Part shown: positions 10,501 to 23,717 of the stretch, piece after piece
How the letters are laid out: each line of letters begins with the position of its first letter
Position numbering within the stretch: position 1 is the first letter of the stretch
NCBI GenBank assembly: GCA_008921705.1
Contig: VFFE01009205.1
Location: 1,594,276 to 1,658,275, forward strand
Length of the DNA stretch: 64,000 nt
DNA from: Burhinus oedicnemus
Taxonomy: Eukaryota > Chordata > Aves > Charadriiformes > Burhinidae
Direction of reading: 5' to 3'
Program-made: the position numbers and the translations under genes
The notes under the pieces: model-generated
Database searches by the model: none
Told to the model about the DNA's origin: nothing
The model's input: only the letters and a program-made list of their open reading frames with translations

Positions 10501-13500
10501 TCCACTCTCAATTGGTTTCTCAGCTTTGAATGAATTAGTCAGTGAACTGAACCACAATGGAGGAAAAACTCTCTCTGCACCCTGCTACTGCTGCCAACAG
10601 CCAGCTTGCAGCTTAGCAGACTGGCTCCAGGTGTTTAACTCTTTTGCCATTTGACTTTCTTTCAAATTTCAGCTGTAAACAAGTATGCTGCTCGATTATT
10701 GTTGTAATACAAATGGGTTTTAGCGATCTTCAGAAGTCTGTACGTTAACAGACTGTCATGTTTATTTTTACATATTTATTTTAAACCACAATGATTGAAA
10801 GATAAACCCCCATTTTTATTCATTTCCTTACATTGACTTTTTTTTTTTAAATCTACTCTGACTTCTATATAACATATTTAAACTTGCCTGAAGAACACCA
10901 TGGACCTTTGCTTCACTATATAAATTCTTCTCCAACAGCTTTTCCCCAGGGTCTGAGGAAAACAGACAAAACTGTGCTTTCTTGTAGCTTTCTCCGTCAG
11001 TCCTGCTCACCACTTCTACCAGGTAGTTCTCACAGTAAATTTTGCAACTGGGGCAAAGAAGTCTCCTTAACTTTAAAATGTAAGGGAAGACGAGAAGCAA
11101 ATTTTACTTCTTAAAAGCATCTGCAGTGATTATACAAACATGAGCCCAAGCAGATCAACAAAACGCCTCCTTCCTCAAAGCCGCGTAGGTGCAGCATGGA
11201 AGTAGCATGTCCATAAGCCTATAAACCCCATACGCAGTTACTTAGTGCTCCAGTAAGACAACTTTCTCTGTTCACAGTAACGAGCATTAGCAGTTTAGAA
11301 ATCTTGGTGATAAAAAGCAGATGCCCAGAGAAAGCTTAATTTGATTTAGAAGAGAGATGTATCTCTAATACATAACCTAACATAGGGACTGGGTCTGTTA
11401 CAACAGGAGCTGACAAAGATTGACTTGCAGGCAGTCTTCTGTGGTAGCCAGCCAGGAAGACCTCGCGATTTAGAGCACATCCCCTGCGGTACAATTGTTT
11501 ACACAAGCCGTCAGCTGGGAACAGCTGAGTGATAAAGTTTGCACATAATCAGTAGGAACTAGTCATCTTTCAGCCCTTGTTTATTGTGATAGAAAATCAA
11601 AATACTCAAAGTTCACAAGCAGGCATAACGCAGTGTTCCCAAGAACTGCATTTTACCAACATTATTGCATTCTTAGCACCTTTTTCATCTGACTTGAAGC
11701 AACTATATTCTCAAAACACAGTTTTCAAAAGCAGTGCAGGTGGTGTCCAACAAAACCACAAAGATAAATGAATCCTTGTGCAGAAAAGCTCTGAAAACAG
11801 TAGTCAAATGTGCCACACTTTGTTATGCTCTAAAATATACAGAGCTGATTTTTTTTTGACAAAAAGGACATAAGCGTTTCTATTTATTATGTAGTTGAAA
11901 TGCTCTTTTTTTCCCCCCTCTTCTGTGCCAATGTGGTACCTTTTTTCCTCATAGTCTACAGATGAGACACAAAATGATTTTACAGACTTTCAAAGAAATT
12001 TTGCAAGGGAAATATGAGGATTTGGGTATGCAGAGTAAATACACTTCTAAACAGTTTATGCCTTTGGAATGTTTTCATTCATTATGTAATTTACAGAAAA
12101 AAAAATCAACAGCATTGAAACACATGTCACAACATTACCTGCTCTAGCAAAAAAAAAGATCTAGCCTTACTGAAAGATGATCTGACATTTGTCCTTAAAT
12201 GAGGAACACAAGCAAGTTTAATCCCTCCTGCTGAAAGGACACTCAGAGTATCTTAACCCAGCCTCAACGCACTAAGACATTTCACTAAAAGTCTTTTGAT
12301 TATTGGTGGGGTTCCCAGCATACTTTAAACATAATATTCTAGTGTAGTGCAAACATGTCATTTAGCTTGTGAGTAAATGGGATTTAAAATATACCTTATG
12401 CATGGAGGCTGGGGACATGTATTCTGTCTGTTCAAGCTGCTCTTCGCAGTCAGCTAACTAATGCCTTCTCACATTTCACGAAGAGACTCATCCAAACTCA
12501 CGGAGGGAATTCCTGAAAGGACTAAAAAATTTCAGCCAGAGCCCCCAAACCAGAGCATGAACCACATAAAGACTCAGCCTCCCTCAATGCATCAAACAGC
12601 TTTTAGTCCATAATTTAAAATAAATTAAAAAGGAAGCCATTAAAAATTCTGGAAAGCATGACTGACTGTTTATGCGATCTCAGCAACCACTCTCTGGGTT
12701 GCTTCATCCCAAAACTGTGTAAACTAAATTTTAAAGAAGTATTTCACTCTCCGTAGAAGTCCTTTGTGCATATTTCATATCACTTATGGTATTTAAGAGC
12801 AAAATATCAACATTAGGTGTGTCTGTACAATCAGGACAGAATTGAATGTCACAAACATTGGCACATACAAGCACCAAGGTAATTTCTATGAACTACAAAG
12901 AAGCCAAAGGATTTCCTAGCAGAGAATACGAACACTTGAAAGAAGTTGATCAAAAATTATTTTGGTGCTACTTATACTCAACAACTAAGTGGATAGGAAA
13001 AAGTGTCTTTTCACTTGTCTGTATGAAAGTATAGGTCCCTTATGAACCATTTTAACATAAAAATTTTAACAATTCAGCTTCACCTCTAATACTCTATAGT
13101 TGCAAATATTTAAAACAGTATGCATCCCACCAACAGTTGTATATAGACTTAAGAGTTGCAATACAGTAGGCTGAAGATAAAGCTGCTGAAGATGTGCAAA
13201 TTAGCATGGTGTTAATTGAACACGTACTGTACACAAAGAGGGAGCTAAAGGCATGACTTACTGTGTGTGAGTGATGAGTGGCAATGATAAGCCCTATAAA
13301 TCATAGTCAAACTAAGCTTTGCTTACCTATTGTCTGTTTATAAGGAGGATAAGAGAGGTCTTTTCAGTACAGAAATGTCTACTGACATCTCATAACAACA
13401 GAATTCAAAATGTAACAACTAAAACCAATCAGTATACAAATATATTTCTTGATTCCAAATAGTAACGTTATTTCTTTCTATGCTCACCCATTTTGTTTTG

Positions 13501-13867
13501 TTACCTTAAAAAAAATTTCTGAAATACTATAATAAATACTTACACATCATGAACAGAAAATACACAAAGAATATAAATGCCAACAGAAATGCCAAGAATG
13601 CATGACAGTGGTAACAGTTTTTGCTGACTATTTGTCAATGAAACCAAGCATCTAGAATTCAAGTCTAAACAAGAATGGCACCAATACCTATTTCTACAGA
13701 ATTCATCCCTAGCCTGCATCTAATTTTCCATAAGATTATTAGGGCACTTCCTCAGAAATGTGATATATACGCTTTCTACAATCCTAGACACTATTTGTGG
13801 CTCTGCACCTGAAACAAGCAAAATCTCTTATCAAATTCCTGGGTCTGCTGCAGTTGATAGGCATCAA
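7553..13867. other. Long unique stretch, no gene recognised
   Basis: The region is AT-rich and complex, without a repeat I can name. The 130-codon + strand frame at 8673-9065 is hydrophobic and unflanked by splice signals, so I regard it as chance. The part near 13140-13340 contains an octamer-like ATTAGCAT, a 'gttaattgaa' homeobox-type site and GATA cores. This could indicate regulatory sequence but is not proof. Confidence 0.5.
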
Positions 13868-14504
13868 TATAGGTTAGGGGTGGACCTGCTGGAAAGCAGT
13901 TCTGAGGAGCAGGATCTGGGGGTCCTGGTAGACACTAAATTATCCATGAGCCAGCAATGTGCCCTTGTCGCCAGGAAGGCCAATGGAATCCTGGGCTGCA
14001 TAGGGAAGAGCGTGGCCAGCAGGTCAAGGGAGGTCATTCTCCCCCTCTGCTCAGCAACTGGTGAGGCCACAACTGGAATACTGTGTCCAGTTCTGGGCTC
14101 CCCAGCTCAAGCGGGACAGGGAACTACTGGAGACAGTCCAGCGTAGGGCAACAAAGACGACTGGGGGATTGGAGCACCTCCCTTATGAGGAAAGGCTGAG
14201 AGAGCTGGGACTCTTTAGCCTGGAGAAGAGAAGGCTGAGGGGAGACCTTTTTCTTGCTTCTAAGTATCTAAAGGGTGGGTTGCAGGAGGATGCAGCCAGA
14301 CTTTTTTCAGTGGTTCCCAGGGACAGGATGAGGGGCAATGGGCACAAGTTGGAACATAGGAAATTCCATTCAAACAGAAGAAAAAACTTCTTTACGGTGA
14401 GGGTGACAGAGCACTGGCACAGGCTGCCCAGGGAGGTTGTGGAGTCCCCTTCTCTGGAGATTTTCAAGACCTGGCTGGGTGCAGTCCTGAGTAATGTGCT
14501 GTAG
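13868..14504 (+). pseudogene. CR1 ORF2 C-terminal remnant, frameshifted
   Basis: The translation matches the end of CR1 ORF2, downstream of the reverse transcriptase core. An upstream piece (frame beginning near 13868) carries '[16 protein letters not shown]' and '[20 protein letters not shown]'. A second frame from about 14061 carries '[11 protein letters not shown]', '[11 protein letters not shown]', '[20 protein letters not shown]' and '[20 protein letters not shown]', and stops at 14502-14504. The two frames are joined by an apparent single-base insertion in the 'gcaact' near 14054-14059. Downstream of that shift the frame is intact for about 147 codons. The catalytic endonuclease and RT motifs are absent because of 5' truncation, so no active enzyme can be made. 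Confidence 0.93.
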
Positions 14505-14568
14505 GCATTCCTGCGTCAGCAGGGGAGTTGGACTAGATGATCTCTAGAGGTCCCTTCCAACTCTGAAA

Positions 14569-14586
14569 ATTCTGTGATTCTGTGAT
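14569..14586 (+). repeat. CR1 terminal ATTCTGTG repeats
   Basis: Two full copies of the octamer plus a partial third end the element. This short tandem 3' end is the defining terminus of avian CR1 and is thought to be recognised by the element's own reverse transcriptase. Confidence 0.93.
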
Positions 14587-15523
14587 AGCAAAGTTCTCAC
14601 AGCCATCAATGTTGCCCTGTATTTCTTCATAGCAGGAAACTTAAATGATGTGAAATATGATTAAAAATGGCAAGCTCCAATGAAGACTAAAATATGGGGC
14701 TACTGTCCGAATCATATTGCCTGTTTTGGAGATAAAAGGCTGAGTAGCAGCCAGGGAGAGTGAAGAAACTATGTGGGGAAGCACAGCATCACAAATTCTC
14801 AAGCAAAGGCCTTGAATGGATTTGTGTATCTTAAATCTCATTATTATTCACTCTCAAGTCAATGCTACTAAGATGACACCAGAGCATCCATTCTGTTTAG
14901 TACAATCCACCATATTTCCACCACATACTGTCCTTCAAGAAAGTAGGAAGTGTTTTAAAGTTCCAAAAGGTAAAAAAGACTAATTATTGCATTTATAAAA
15001 GCTATTTAATAACTATATTAGCAAAGAGGAAAAAACAGAAAAAGAAAAAATGTGCTGTGATGACCAGTAATCATACACTCCCTGCAATCACAGCCACTCC
15101 TGTGTCTGATATTTGTTTCTGAGAATTCTTTTTAGCCTGTATGAGCATAGTTAACTGTTTGACTTGTTCTGCAAGTTGCTTTTAATTGCTTTAATGTGAA
15201 AAAAACAGTGATAATTAAATTATCATGCAGATCTCCCAGCCGTGTTGACAGTTTCAGTAAGAGAAACATCACATTAAAGTACATTTTCACAGCATAGAAT
15301 AAACCATGTGCAAACCCTTGGAAACTGGCCACGTAGATACTAGCAGTGAAAGCTGAGTAAAAATATTGACTTCATAGAAGATAAAGTGCTATAGCAAAGT
15401 GACACTTATAATTAATTTTAATGATTATTTTCAGAACCATACAGAGAGAAGAAAAGTATCTAACATACTACTTCTGTAAACCAGTAACATAGTAAATTCA
15501 TACTGCTGTAGCATGATGCCAAA

Positions 15524-15910
15524 ATGAAGATTTTTCTTCAGATCTTCTGTCACTGTGTGAATTTGGTAGGGATCATTCTGTGTATAGCACCTAGATTAAT
15601 GCCATTATATTTAGATTTGCTAGAAACAGAACTGAGTTCTTTATTGCCAAATACCCCAGCTCATGCAGCACCGTATGACAATTCCTTTGTTCCTACAGAA
15701 CTATTCCAGACAGCAGGAAGTCAGTTCTGGAAGTATACAGAATACCTGTTAGCCATTCTGATTTTCATTTGTCTCTTCTGGTGGTGGATTTGGGATATAT
15801 GGATTTGTGCAGGTGGATTGCTGGGTCTCTCAATACAGTCTTTTTTGCTCAGGCTACTTTACCCTTCAGCCCTGTTAGACCCTCCGTGGTGCATTTTGGA
15901 GCCATACTAG
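15524..15910 (+). other. Unassigned 128-codon open frame
   Basis: The frame runs from an ATG to a stop without interruption. It has a hydrophobic segment around residues 77-95 containing several tryptophans (W-W-W-I-W-D-I-W), preceded by a more polar, proline- and alanine-containing part. I do not recognise any family. An overlapping frame at 15769-15981 is also open, which weakens both. There is no upstream promoter signal, poly-A signal or splice pair I can defend. It is probably chance, though a relic of an old retrotransposed sequence cannot be excluded. Confidence 0.12.
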
Positions 15911-16798
15911 ATGAGTTCAGAACACAAATGCTATCATTTATAAAGAGAATCTACACACTACATTCCCTGACAGAGCTGTGAAAATTCCTGACTTAGTCTT
16001 TAACATGTCTTTGCTACTTTTCTGAAGTAGGCTAAGCTAAGGAAATCCACGTCCTAGTTTCTCATTCTCTAGACTACGGATCTGGGGATAAAGCCACATA
16101 ATGTTTTCTGAAAGACACAGGTAGTGATTCTGATATGCTGATGATTTTAAATGAAGGCTGAATTCTTATGCCGATGGCAACCACACACGTTTTCAAAAGG
16201 AAGATTTATTTCAGGTCTTATTGTGACGAACAACCAGAATTCTGAGGACTCCAGGGCCTGTGCCAACAGCAGCTAGCACTGAGCATGGAGCCGGGTCCCT
16301 GGGGACTGGAAGTCAAGTGGGTGGAATCCAAAGTGACTCGCTGCTCGCTTTGGACATTCCAAACATAGGGCACTGCATTGGCTAGGGAAGGATTTCGTTA
16401 CAGCAGACAGGATATTACTAGCACAGTATGTGTCAGCTACTATTTGTCTCTACCAAGTAATACTTAGGGCCAAGCATTCAGAGACAGTTAAGACACTCCT
16501 TGGTTGGGGGCCAGAAGGTTTAACCCCAGAATTCATTGCTACCGCAATATTTGTGGTGCAAACTAGAAGGCTGTCAAAACATTTGCAAATGTGCTTACAC
16601 ATCAAATGAATTGTTTCATTTCCAACTACACTTCGCTGGAAGTGCAGAAGCATTAGGCTATTGATTTTTATTGTATATTTCCACACAGTTGTGGAAGCAG
16701 TATTCCCTGTAGAAGAACCTTCATTTCAAACTTGCTTTTTCTCGTGGCAGGTGAAACAAAATGCAAAATGAGGCCAGTGACAATAGTGATACTACTAG

Positions 16799-16827
16799 TC
16801 AAGGTAGACATGTTCTGTCTACCTTGA
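16799..16827. repeat. Perfect 12-bp inverted repeat, 5-nt loop
   Basis: The arms TCAAGGTAGACA (16799-16810) and TGTCTACCTTGA (16816-16827) are exact reverse complements separated by TGTTC. If transcribed they would form a stable small hairpin, but the stem is too short for a microRNA precursor. Confidence 0.9.
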
Positions 16828-18467
16828 TCCTGCATGTGCTAAGTGCCACCGGTCACCTCGTATGGAATATTGCTGTGGCCCTTCTCTGTATATGCTAATG
16901 GCTTTTTAAGCGATACACCACGCTGCTGTGGAAAAACAGGTTTCAAAGATACAATGAGCTACTTTTCTCACACTTACTAGCACATACTAATCAATTTCGT
17001 ATTTGAGATAAAAGTATACTAGTACAAAGTCTAGAAAACATGCGTCTAAATTTGCATAACCAAGATTGTGCTGCCTCAAGATTTTGCAAGTCCCCGGAGA
17101 CAGATACTGAAATGTAAATGGCATATGTATAATACCCCTCTAGGTAACGGATTTGTCCACAGAAACCCAGGTGGTAGTTCCAGGGCTTCTGGAAAAGCAG
17201 GGCCTCCAAAAGAGGCCATACCCCACATAGTACTGACAGCATTTACGGTCTCAAGGAGATGAGAAAAGTTACTGGTCATTTTAGCCTTTCCATTCACTTC
17301 CCTGTCCTCCTCCCCTCATTCGTAACAACAAGTTTATATGTTTTGCTTGCAAGCAGCATATCAAGTACAATTAAAATCCAAATAGGAGAGGGTTGTCCTT
17401 GAAGTCTTTCTAAACGTTTCAAGCAGAAGAACTATAACCTTTCCAAGTTTAACAGCGCAGATTTCATTTCTAGCCATATTAAACACAGATCTCCAAGATT
17501 TCAAGTTATTAGAAGCTTAATCTAATAATCACAAAGAAACTATTATTTTGCTATTAGAGAAACATCTGTCAATTGTGTTTATACTTTTTAAGAAACTATG
17601 CGTTGAGATCCTATGCTTTGTGTTCAGACAATGCCCAGTAGATTATGTCCGTGTCCTACAAATCCTGCCATTATAAAGTACAAAGCACAGCTTTTACATT
17701 TTATCACTCTTATAAAACATTCAACAAGATTTTCTTTCAAAAATAACACTGGTTTTGGATTGGAGTAACAGCAAAAAAAGGACACCTTCTTAGCTGACAT
17801 CATAGCACTACCTAAATAAAACAGATACCAAGTTTCATGTTAACATGATAAACATTTGAAACATAGAATTTGATTATTCCAGGGGTTTTAAAAGGTTTTT
17901 TGAAGAGTGAGGCATAAAATAAAAGAAATAAAAATGTAAAATAACCCACTCTTCTCCTATAAATCATTGAGCTCCTTTTGCCAAATCCATTAATAAAAAC
18001 AGTGATTGTATTTCATGTTACAGTTATCTACAAAAGACCATTCTTAATTGCTCTTAAGGCATCATGTTTTATTTTAGCCAGGTTCACATTTTATTACAGA
18101 GGACTAATGGGGCATAGACTCTCAGCAGAACTTATTTTAAACCTTGGACCAGTCAACTATAAAAAGGGTATAAAAATAGTTATAGAGGCAAAATAAAAAT
18201 TAAAAACTATAGCTAAGCTTTCAGATTTACCAGTGTAATAAAATGTGTCATAAACTTTTGCTTTCATTCCAAAGCTTTGCCATAAGAACACGCAGAATCT
18301 TTCTCCATTTCAAAAGCATATGTTCAAATGTTAAATCTTTCTGTTTTCATTTTTAGTGTATAGTCTTGCTTGGGTACATGTACTTTCTTAAAATTTATTG
18401 CCATTTCATTAAATATCCTTGCTGATCAGAATGCAAGAGTGATAAGAAGGAGAACTATTACAGGATG

Positions 18468-18483
18468 ATAATAATAATAATAA
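18468..18483 (+). repeat. (ATA)n microsatellite
   Basis: About five uninterrupted ATA/AAT units, a short simple repeat in AT-rich DNA. Confidence 0.9.
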
Positions 18484-21400
18484 CTTAATGGCATTTCTTG
18501 TTAATGAGGTAGTAACAAGAGGCCTTCAGGCTTTCTGCTTCAAAGTTTATTTAACCAAACTACTTTTGTTATTATCTTATTAACCAGAACCCTCAAGTTG
18601 TCATTGCCCTAATAATAATTCAAAGACCTACTGGATTCATTTATCAACTTAGTTAAGGAATCAATAAGTTAGAGCTAAGAACTTATAAAACCTCATGATA
18701 CTAGACAGAAATGACCTTGTCTGTATGTAATACTAAGTTAGTGCTGATTCAAGACAATAGGTGTTGGTATGTTGTTTCCAGCAAGATCCCTCAGAAAAGA
18801 CTGAAATCCTCATCCTTTAACATATGTGAATATTTTCTAGGTCATCAAAGAAATTAGCACTTGTATCCTTAAGAATTCTAGCTCATTTATGCCATCTTGC
18901 CTACTTGCTTTTGCTTATTAGTTGCAGCTGGATACCACTCCATTGTATTTTCAAATTTAATTGTGTTGCTGTAGCTGAGCTGCAACTCAATTACAAGTTT
19001 CTTGATATCAAGGATACGATTTGAAAAAACAGTTGTCTTAAAAGAAAAAAAATCAAGTTAAACTTTATTGTCACAGTGGAACGTGGTCTGAACAGTCAGA
19101 ACTACCCCAGACTTGTGGGGGTATTTCCTAATTTTCAATCTGCTCTTGTAGTTTTGAGGTTTCCAATTAATTCCAAAGGTGGTTTATTTTAATGGTAAAG
19201 CCATGTCTTCAAATGGCTATCATGGTTTACCTGCCAAAGAGCTGCAGAAATAACACTATTGCCTACCACGGCAACAACAAATAAGGGAGACAGGTAGGAT
19301 AACAAAAAAGAAGTTCTTCTACAATATTAAGTGTACATGAATATTTTGGAACAATCTGGGAGCAAAGAGGCAAAGGGACTTGATGGAAAGTCCACTGCTG
19401 GCAAGGTGCATGGTCACCCCATAGTTTTTGCTTCAAGTCTAACTAGACACGGTGGTTATAGCCATGGAAGCACCACCTCTTGTTCAGAGAGTGGGCTAGT
19501 TCTTTAGTACTGTGCTACAATACTCAGTTTTATGTACTATTTCAGCAGGTTGCATTCTGCTAAAGATAACAAATTTTCAGGCTAAAGGAGCTATGAAAAT
19601 CTGTGTCACATGAACTGAGCATAGTTTCTCTAACTGTTCTGCTCCATTTCTGGTTGTATGAGAATTAACCAAGACAAATTATTCATGTGGAAATACTGTT
19701 CACCTAAGAAATAAGTCCTCCACAGAGAAAACTGCTTCATTATGCACATACGCAAAATGACGTGCGCAAAAATGTATATGCAATAGATATCTCTATTACC
19801 CCAAGATATGAGCAGCTAACAGGTTTATTTCTAATTCCCTGTCATACTCTCCTGCCACAAACAGTTTTAAATAGAAGAATCTTGAACTGGCTCAGGTTTG
19901 TTCCCAGCAGGCATACTTGTAAAGATAAAAAGAGTAAGATTTTTTTTTTCCCCCTGCTTAGTCCCTATTTTCGTAGTTATTAACCAGAAGAAGGGCTAAG
20001 GAAGGAATGGAATGTTTAGCCCAGCACCACAATCTGATCTTGGAGAAAAAGAAAACAAGAGCAGTCAAGCGAAGTAACTATGTTCCTATTTCTGGGTGTA
20101 AATTTCCATGCCAGGTTGTCTTTTAATGTCTGGTTCTCAAAGTTTTCCTACTCTTAATCCTTCTTGCTAAAAAATTTATTTTGTTTCTTCATCCCACAGC
20201 TTCTGGCAGCAAGTGGTATGTAAATGTTCAGTAGCCCATCTGAACCCTATTTCAGAACAAAACAATTTCAGCTTCTAAGTGTCTGAATTACTTTAACTAA
20301 ATCTGAGGATTTACCTATTGAAGCTTGAGCAGCTCCCTTTCAACTCTGAACGAAGGAAGAATTATGAGACTGGAGTTATTCAATGAGAGCTATCTGTCCT
20401 GGCACTTAATCAAAGGGATTAGGATTTGGAAAGAAAAGCCTACAGGTGATCCTCCAGGAAGCATACCAAGCAGTTATCAAAAACATACAAGTTCAAAGCA
20501 GCTCAATTTTCATATGTTAAAAGTATTTGGATGAAGCCTCAGGCTTGTTTCTAGGTAAAGAATTGTGTTAAAGCTGTTTGTACTTGCATACTTAGTAGAC
20601 AAGGGAATGAAATAGCATGTGGTGAAGCAGTACTAGGTCCATCTAACCCTGATGTAACACAATAAATCAATCTTGTTCTGTTAGTGAAACATGATCTGAT
20701 ACTGAGTCCAGGTTTCAATGCTCTTTCCTCACTCTGGCAGTCGTAACAGGCACCCATTTACCTCTTCAGTGAAGAAAGCTGCCATAACATAAAGGCAAAG
20801 ATGTCACACGCTACATCAAGTGCTTTAATAATTGTTATTAATCTTGTAGCTCTGTTCTCGCCCTCCACACAATACTTTGAATTTAAAATATATTCAGTAT
20901 TTTTATTTTGCAAGACTATCTTTAAACTATTAAAATACTAATAATCAGAGACCTGTCTTAGTCAATCAGAGGTGTCAAACATCAAAGTCAATGTTGAATC
21001 ATAACTCAACTACAGTGACTTTATTTACCACAAGCATTACATCACACTGGCATACAAGGGCAGGCTAGGGACAATGAACAGCATGTTCCATCGTATTGCC
21101 AAGAGAGGAAGGAACACTAGAGTAGCGGGGCCGGGCCAGCTGTGGATCCAGGACAAAGTACTTAGGAGTTATAAGCCTCAGCACAACAATTCTGAGCATG
21201 CTTTCTTTGCCAACCACAGGCAGTTACGTTTGACATGCAATAAACGGAGATACGTCTGTCCAGAAGGAGACAGAAATAGAAAGAATCCACTGTACATAGC
21301 ATGTTCCTACCTAAAGTCACCATAAATTGTACAGCCAGTCATCACATAAGTTAACACTGAATCATTCTCTGCAAAGTTTCCCTGCATGATCCATGAATAC

Positions 21401-21550
21401 CTACAGAAGTGCAGAGAACTGAGTTATACTCAGCCGTGGCAGCTGAGGTACACTTGGCACCAGCAGTCTGGAAAACGAGACAGTTCTTAAAAGTACCGAG
21501 TACACGACTTTGGGCCACACAAAAATTCTTAAAACTCAAGAGGTTTTAAG

Positions 21551-21645
21551 TACATATATATACATCTCTCTATATATATTTATACATCGGTATATATACA
21601 TCTCTCTATATATATTTATACAACTATATCTCTCTCTCTATAAAT
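21551..21645. repeat. AT-rich compound repeat with 36-bp period
   Basis: The motif 'tacatctctctatatatatt' recurs at 21561 and 21597, giving a 36-base unit of about two copies. Each unit is a compound of (TA)n, (CT)n and 'ttatacat'. A further (TC)n stretch, 'tatctctctctctata', follows. The unit is a minisatellite-like expansion built from microsatellite parts. Confidence 0.88.
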
Positions 21646-23059
21646 CATTATCTCAACTTGAGGGCAAATACTTCACAGCCTAGTCCACAGGAAAGGAGAA
21701 TGGCACTGATTTCCCAAAAGGGGAAGAAAAAAATATTTCCACACAGAAAGAAAGAGGAGGGGGAAATATATTCAGCACCCCAGCTTCCAGTCTTTGCCTG
21801 ACAATATTTAGAAAAAAACCTTTGTGTTTCTTCTTTCCATGTTGTTAGTATCACCATCCTACCAACATACCATATGTATAACCCTGCATAACAGCCAACC
21901 AATCAACTGAATTGTGTGTGTGGGAAGTAAAGATTTCTGCATCCATCAGTTCCTCTGGCAAAGTAACGAAGAAAATTTGGAGTACCTTATAAAGCAAAGT
22001 TAACTGGACCAGCTCGGTTAACACAAAGGCAAAAGATATATTCTATGAAATGACAGAGCTTGGAGTTGCACACTATATGTGGAAAAAATACTTTAAAACT
22101 AGTTGTTTAAAATACTTTACATGCTTACAAAAATATTAAGATTTGTCAATATTTACAAACCTACCTAGTAATAATTTGTAACCAAGGCTTGGATTGTGGA
22201 TTTTTCATGGATGAGTCTCTCAGTTAATGTAAACAAATGAGGGAAAACAAATAAATCATGGATTTGGAGAAAATTGTTTTGAGTGGGTCATCACAGATCG
22301 CTCAGAATAATTAAGTTACACACTTCTGAAATATAAACCTTGTAACACATGTAAAGTGTAGCAGAGCTATCAGACACAACTGAGAAACAATACCATAATA
22401 CTAACTCTCTGTGGCTTCCTATCATGTTTGCATTAAATTACCCATATAAATACTCCTCAGAGACAACCTTGAAGTCCTTATTTGGGCCAAATTCATACTT
22501 AAGAGCAGCAAGATTTAGCCCCAAAATATTTAATAATGAGGAACTGGAATAAATTTGTATTTATATTCTTATTCTGCCTCCATAGAGTCTCATATGCTTA
22601 TGCTCACAGTTGTAGAATGAGGGCCTTAAATGTTCATAGGAAAAAAAGTAAGAAGAAAAACATGCAACAGCTTTCTTACGTGTCCTTCACAATTATTCTG
22701 TAAAAAGGCAGAGTTACCGAACAGAAATATATATCGAAACAATAAAAGTCTACTGAAGTACACCCTTGCTCCAAGTAAAATATACATAGTTTATTTTGAA
22801 TTTATGTTTATGTAAGTAAAACTAAATGAGTAAGAAGTCTTACCTTATTAATGCCGGTTGCAAGGCATTACATTATCAAAATTGTGTGCTACGCTACAGA
22901 ATAAACATATTAATCCTTAATATTTTTAGCCTACTGATAGACAAGTTAGCCATTCCAAAGAAATTCCAAAGTCTTAAGAGTTACTAGTCATCTTTAGGGA
23001 ACTGCCAGGTACCCTAATTGATTTATATACTTGACTTAGGACTTGACTTATACCTGTAT

Positions 23060-23305
23060 CAATGGACGCTACTCACAATCCTGACACCATGCTAGACACC
23101 ATATAAACAAAGAGTAGTAATCAGCCATGAAGAGCCTACAGTCAAAAAAAAGAAAAGGACAAACAAGGCAGGAGAAATTCTGTGTTATGATTACAGTAGT
23201 ACAGAGCCATAAAATACCTTCCCTAAGTACCTATACAAAGACTAAAGGAAAGCTGGAATAGAATCCATACCTCTTATCTCTCTTTCCAGAGCACAGCAAA
23301 AACCC
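23060..23305 (-). mobile_element. Old MIR/L2-type relic, reversed
   Basis: On the + strand a segment like 'catgaagagcctacagtc' (23127-23144) is followed by 'gacaaacaaggcaggaga'. Downstream comes a run ending in 'gctggaatagaatccatacc' with 'cttatctctctttccagagc'. This order corresponds to the reverse of the amniote MIR/L2-related repeat ('gaagagcttacagtctaa' then 'gctgggaatagaaccca'). It is heavily diverged and the ends are approximate. An unrelated unique sequence is the alternative. Confidence 0.45.
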
Positions 23306-23700
23306 CTCTCAAAGTCAACAATAGATGAGGGCACTCAGCACTTCGTAAGATCAGTCCAGCAAGAAGTTCATCTTTCTTTAAAATAAAGCTATTGAAAGCC
23401 AAATATCACTGTCATTCATAATGGTGTAAACCCACAAATATTCTTTATTTCACTGGAGATCCTTAGAGTGGAATTTGTCTTCAGAAAGAGGCGGTTATTG
23501 AAACTGATGAGTTTGGTAAGGAATTTTAACTAACTTCAACAGAGTTCCTTTGGATTTACACCAGCATAACAGTGTACTTGACCTTGTACAACTAAAATAA
23601 AAGGCTATACCAGTTAGCTCCCTGTGCTGTCTCTCATAAAAATAGAAAGGGCTGTTACCATCACAACATAAACACTGGAATACATCTTGCGTACGCTATT

Positions 23701-23717
23701 AAAAAAAAAAAAAAAAA
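23701..23717 (+). repeat. Poly-A tract (17)
   Basis: Uninterrupted run of A followed by 'gagaaag'. There is no upstream retrogene or SINE body that would make it a tail. Confidence 0.93.

Larger units (their letters stand above)
13868..14586 (+). mobile_element. CR1 LINE, 5'-truncated, relatively young
   Basis: This is the 3' part of a chicken-repeat-1 (CR1) non-LTR retrotransposon. It holds the last ~210 codons of ORF2 followed by a short 3' untranslated tail. The tail contains 'gactagatgatctctagagg' and 'tcccttccaactctg' and ends in just over two copies of ATTCTGTG. The 5' end is cut off, as in most CR1 copies, because reverse transcription starts at the 3' end and usually stops early. No poly-A tail or clear target duplication is seen, as expected for CR1. 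GC content is clearly higher than in the flanks. The near-intact reading frame suggests moderate age. The subfamily cannot be fixed by eye. Confidence 0.95.
14587..23059. other. Unique sequence, no gene recognised
   Basis: I can name no repeat family here apart from simple repeats. A 128-codon + strand frame at 15524-15910 has a hydrophobic, tryptophan-rich stretch but no family signature or splice context. A perfect hairpin lies at 16799-16827, an (ATA)n tract at 18468-18483 and an AT-rich repeat at 21551-21645. Confidence 0.5.

Noticed and set aside
20560..20760. Possible CR1 relic ('aggtccatctaaccc')
   Set aside because: A single short similarity to the 'ggtccatctagccca' portion of old CR1, and the neighbouring modules are absent or in the wrong order.
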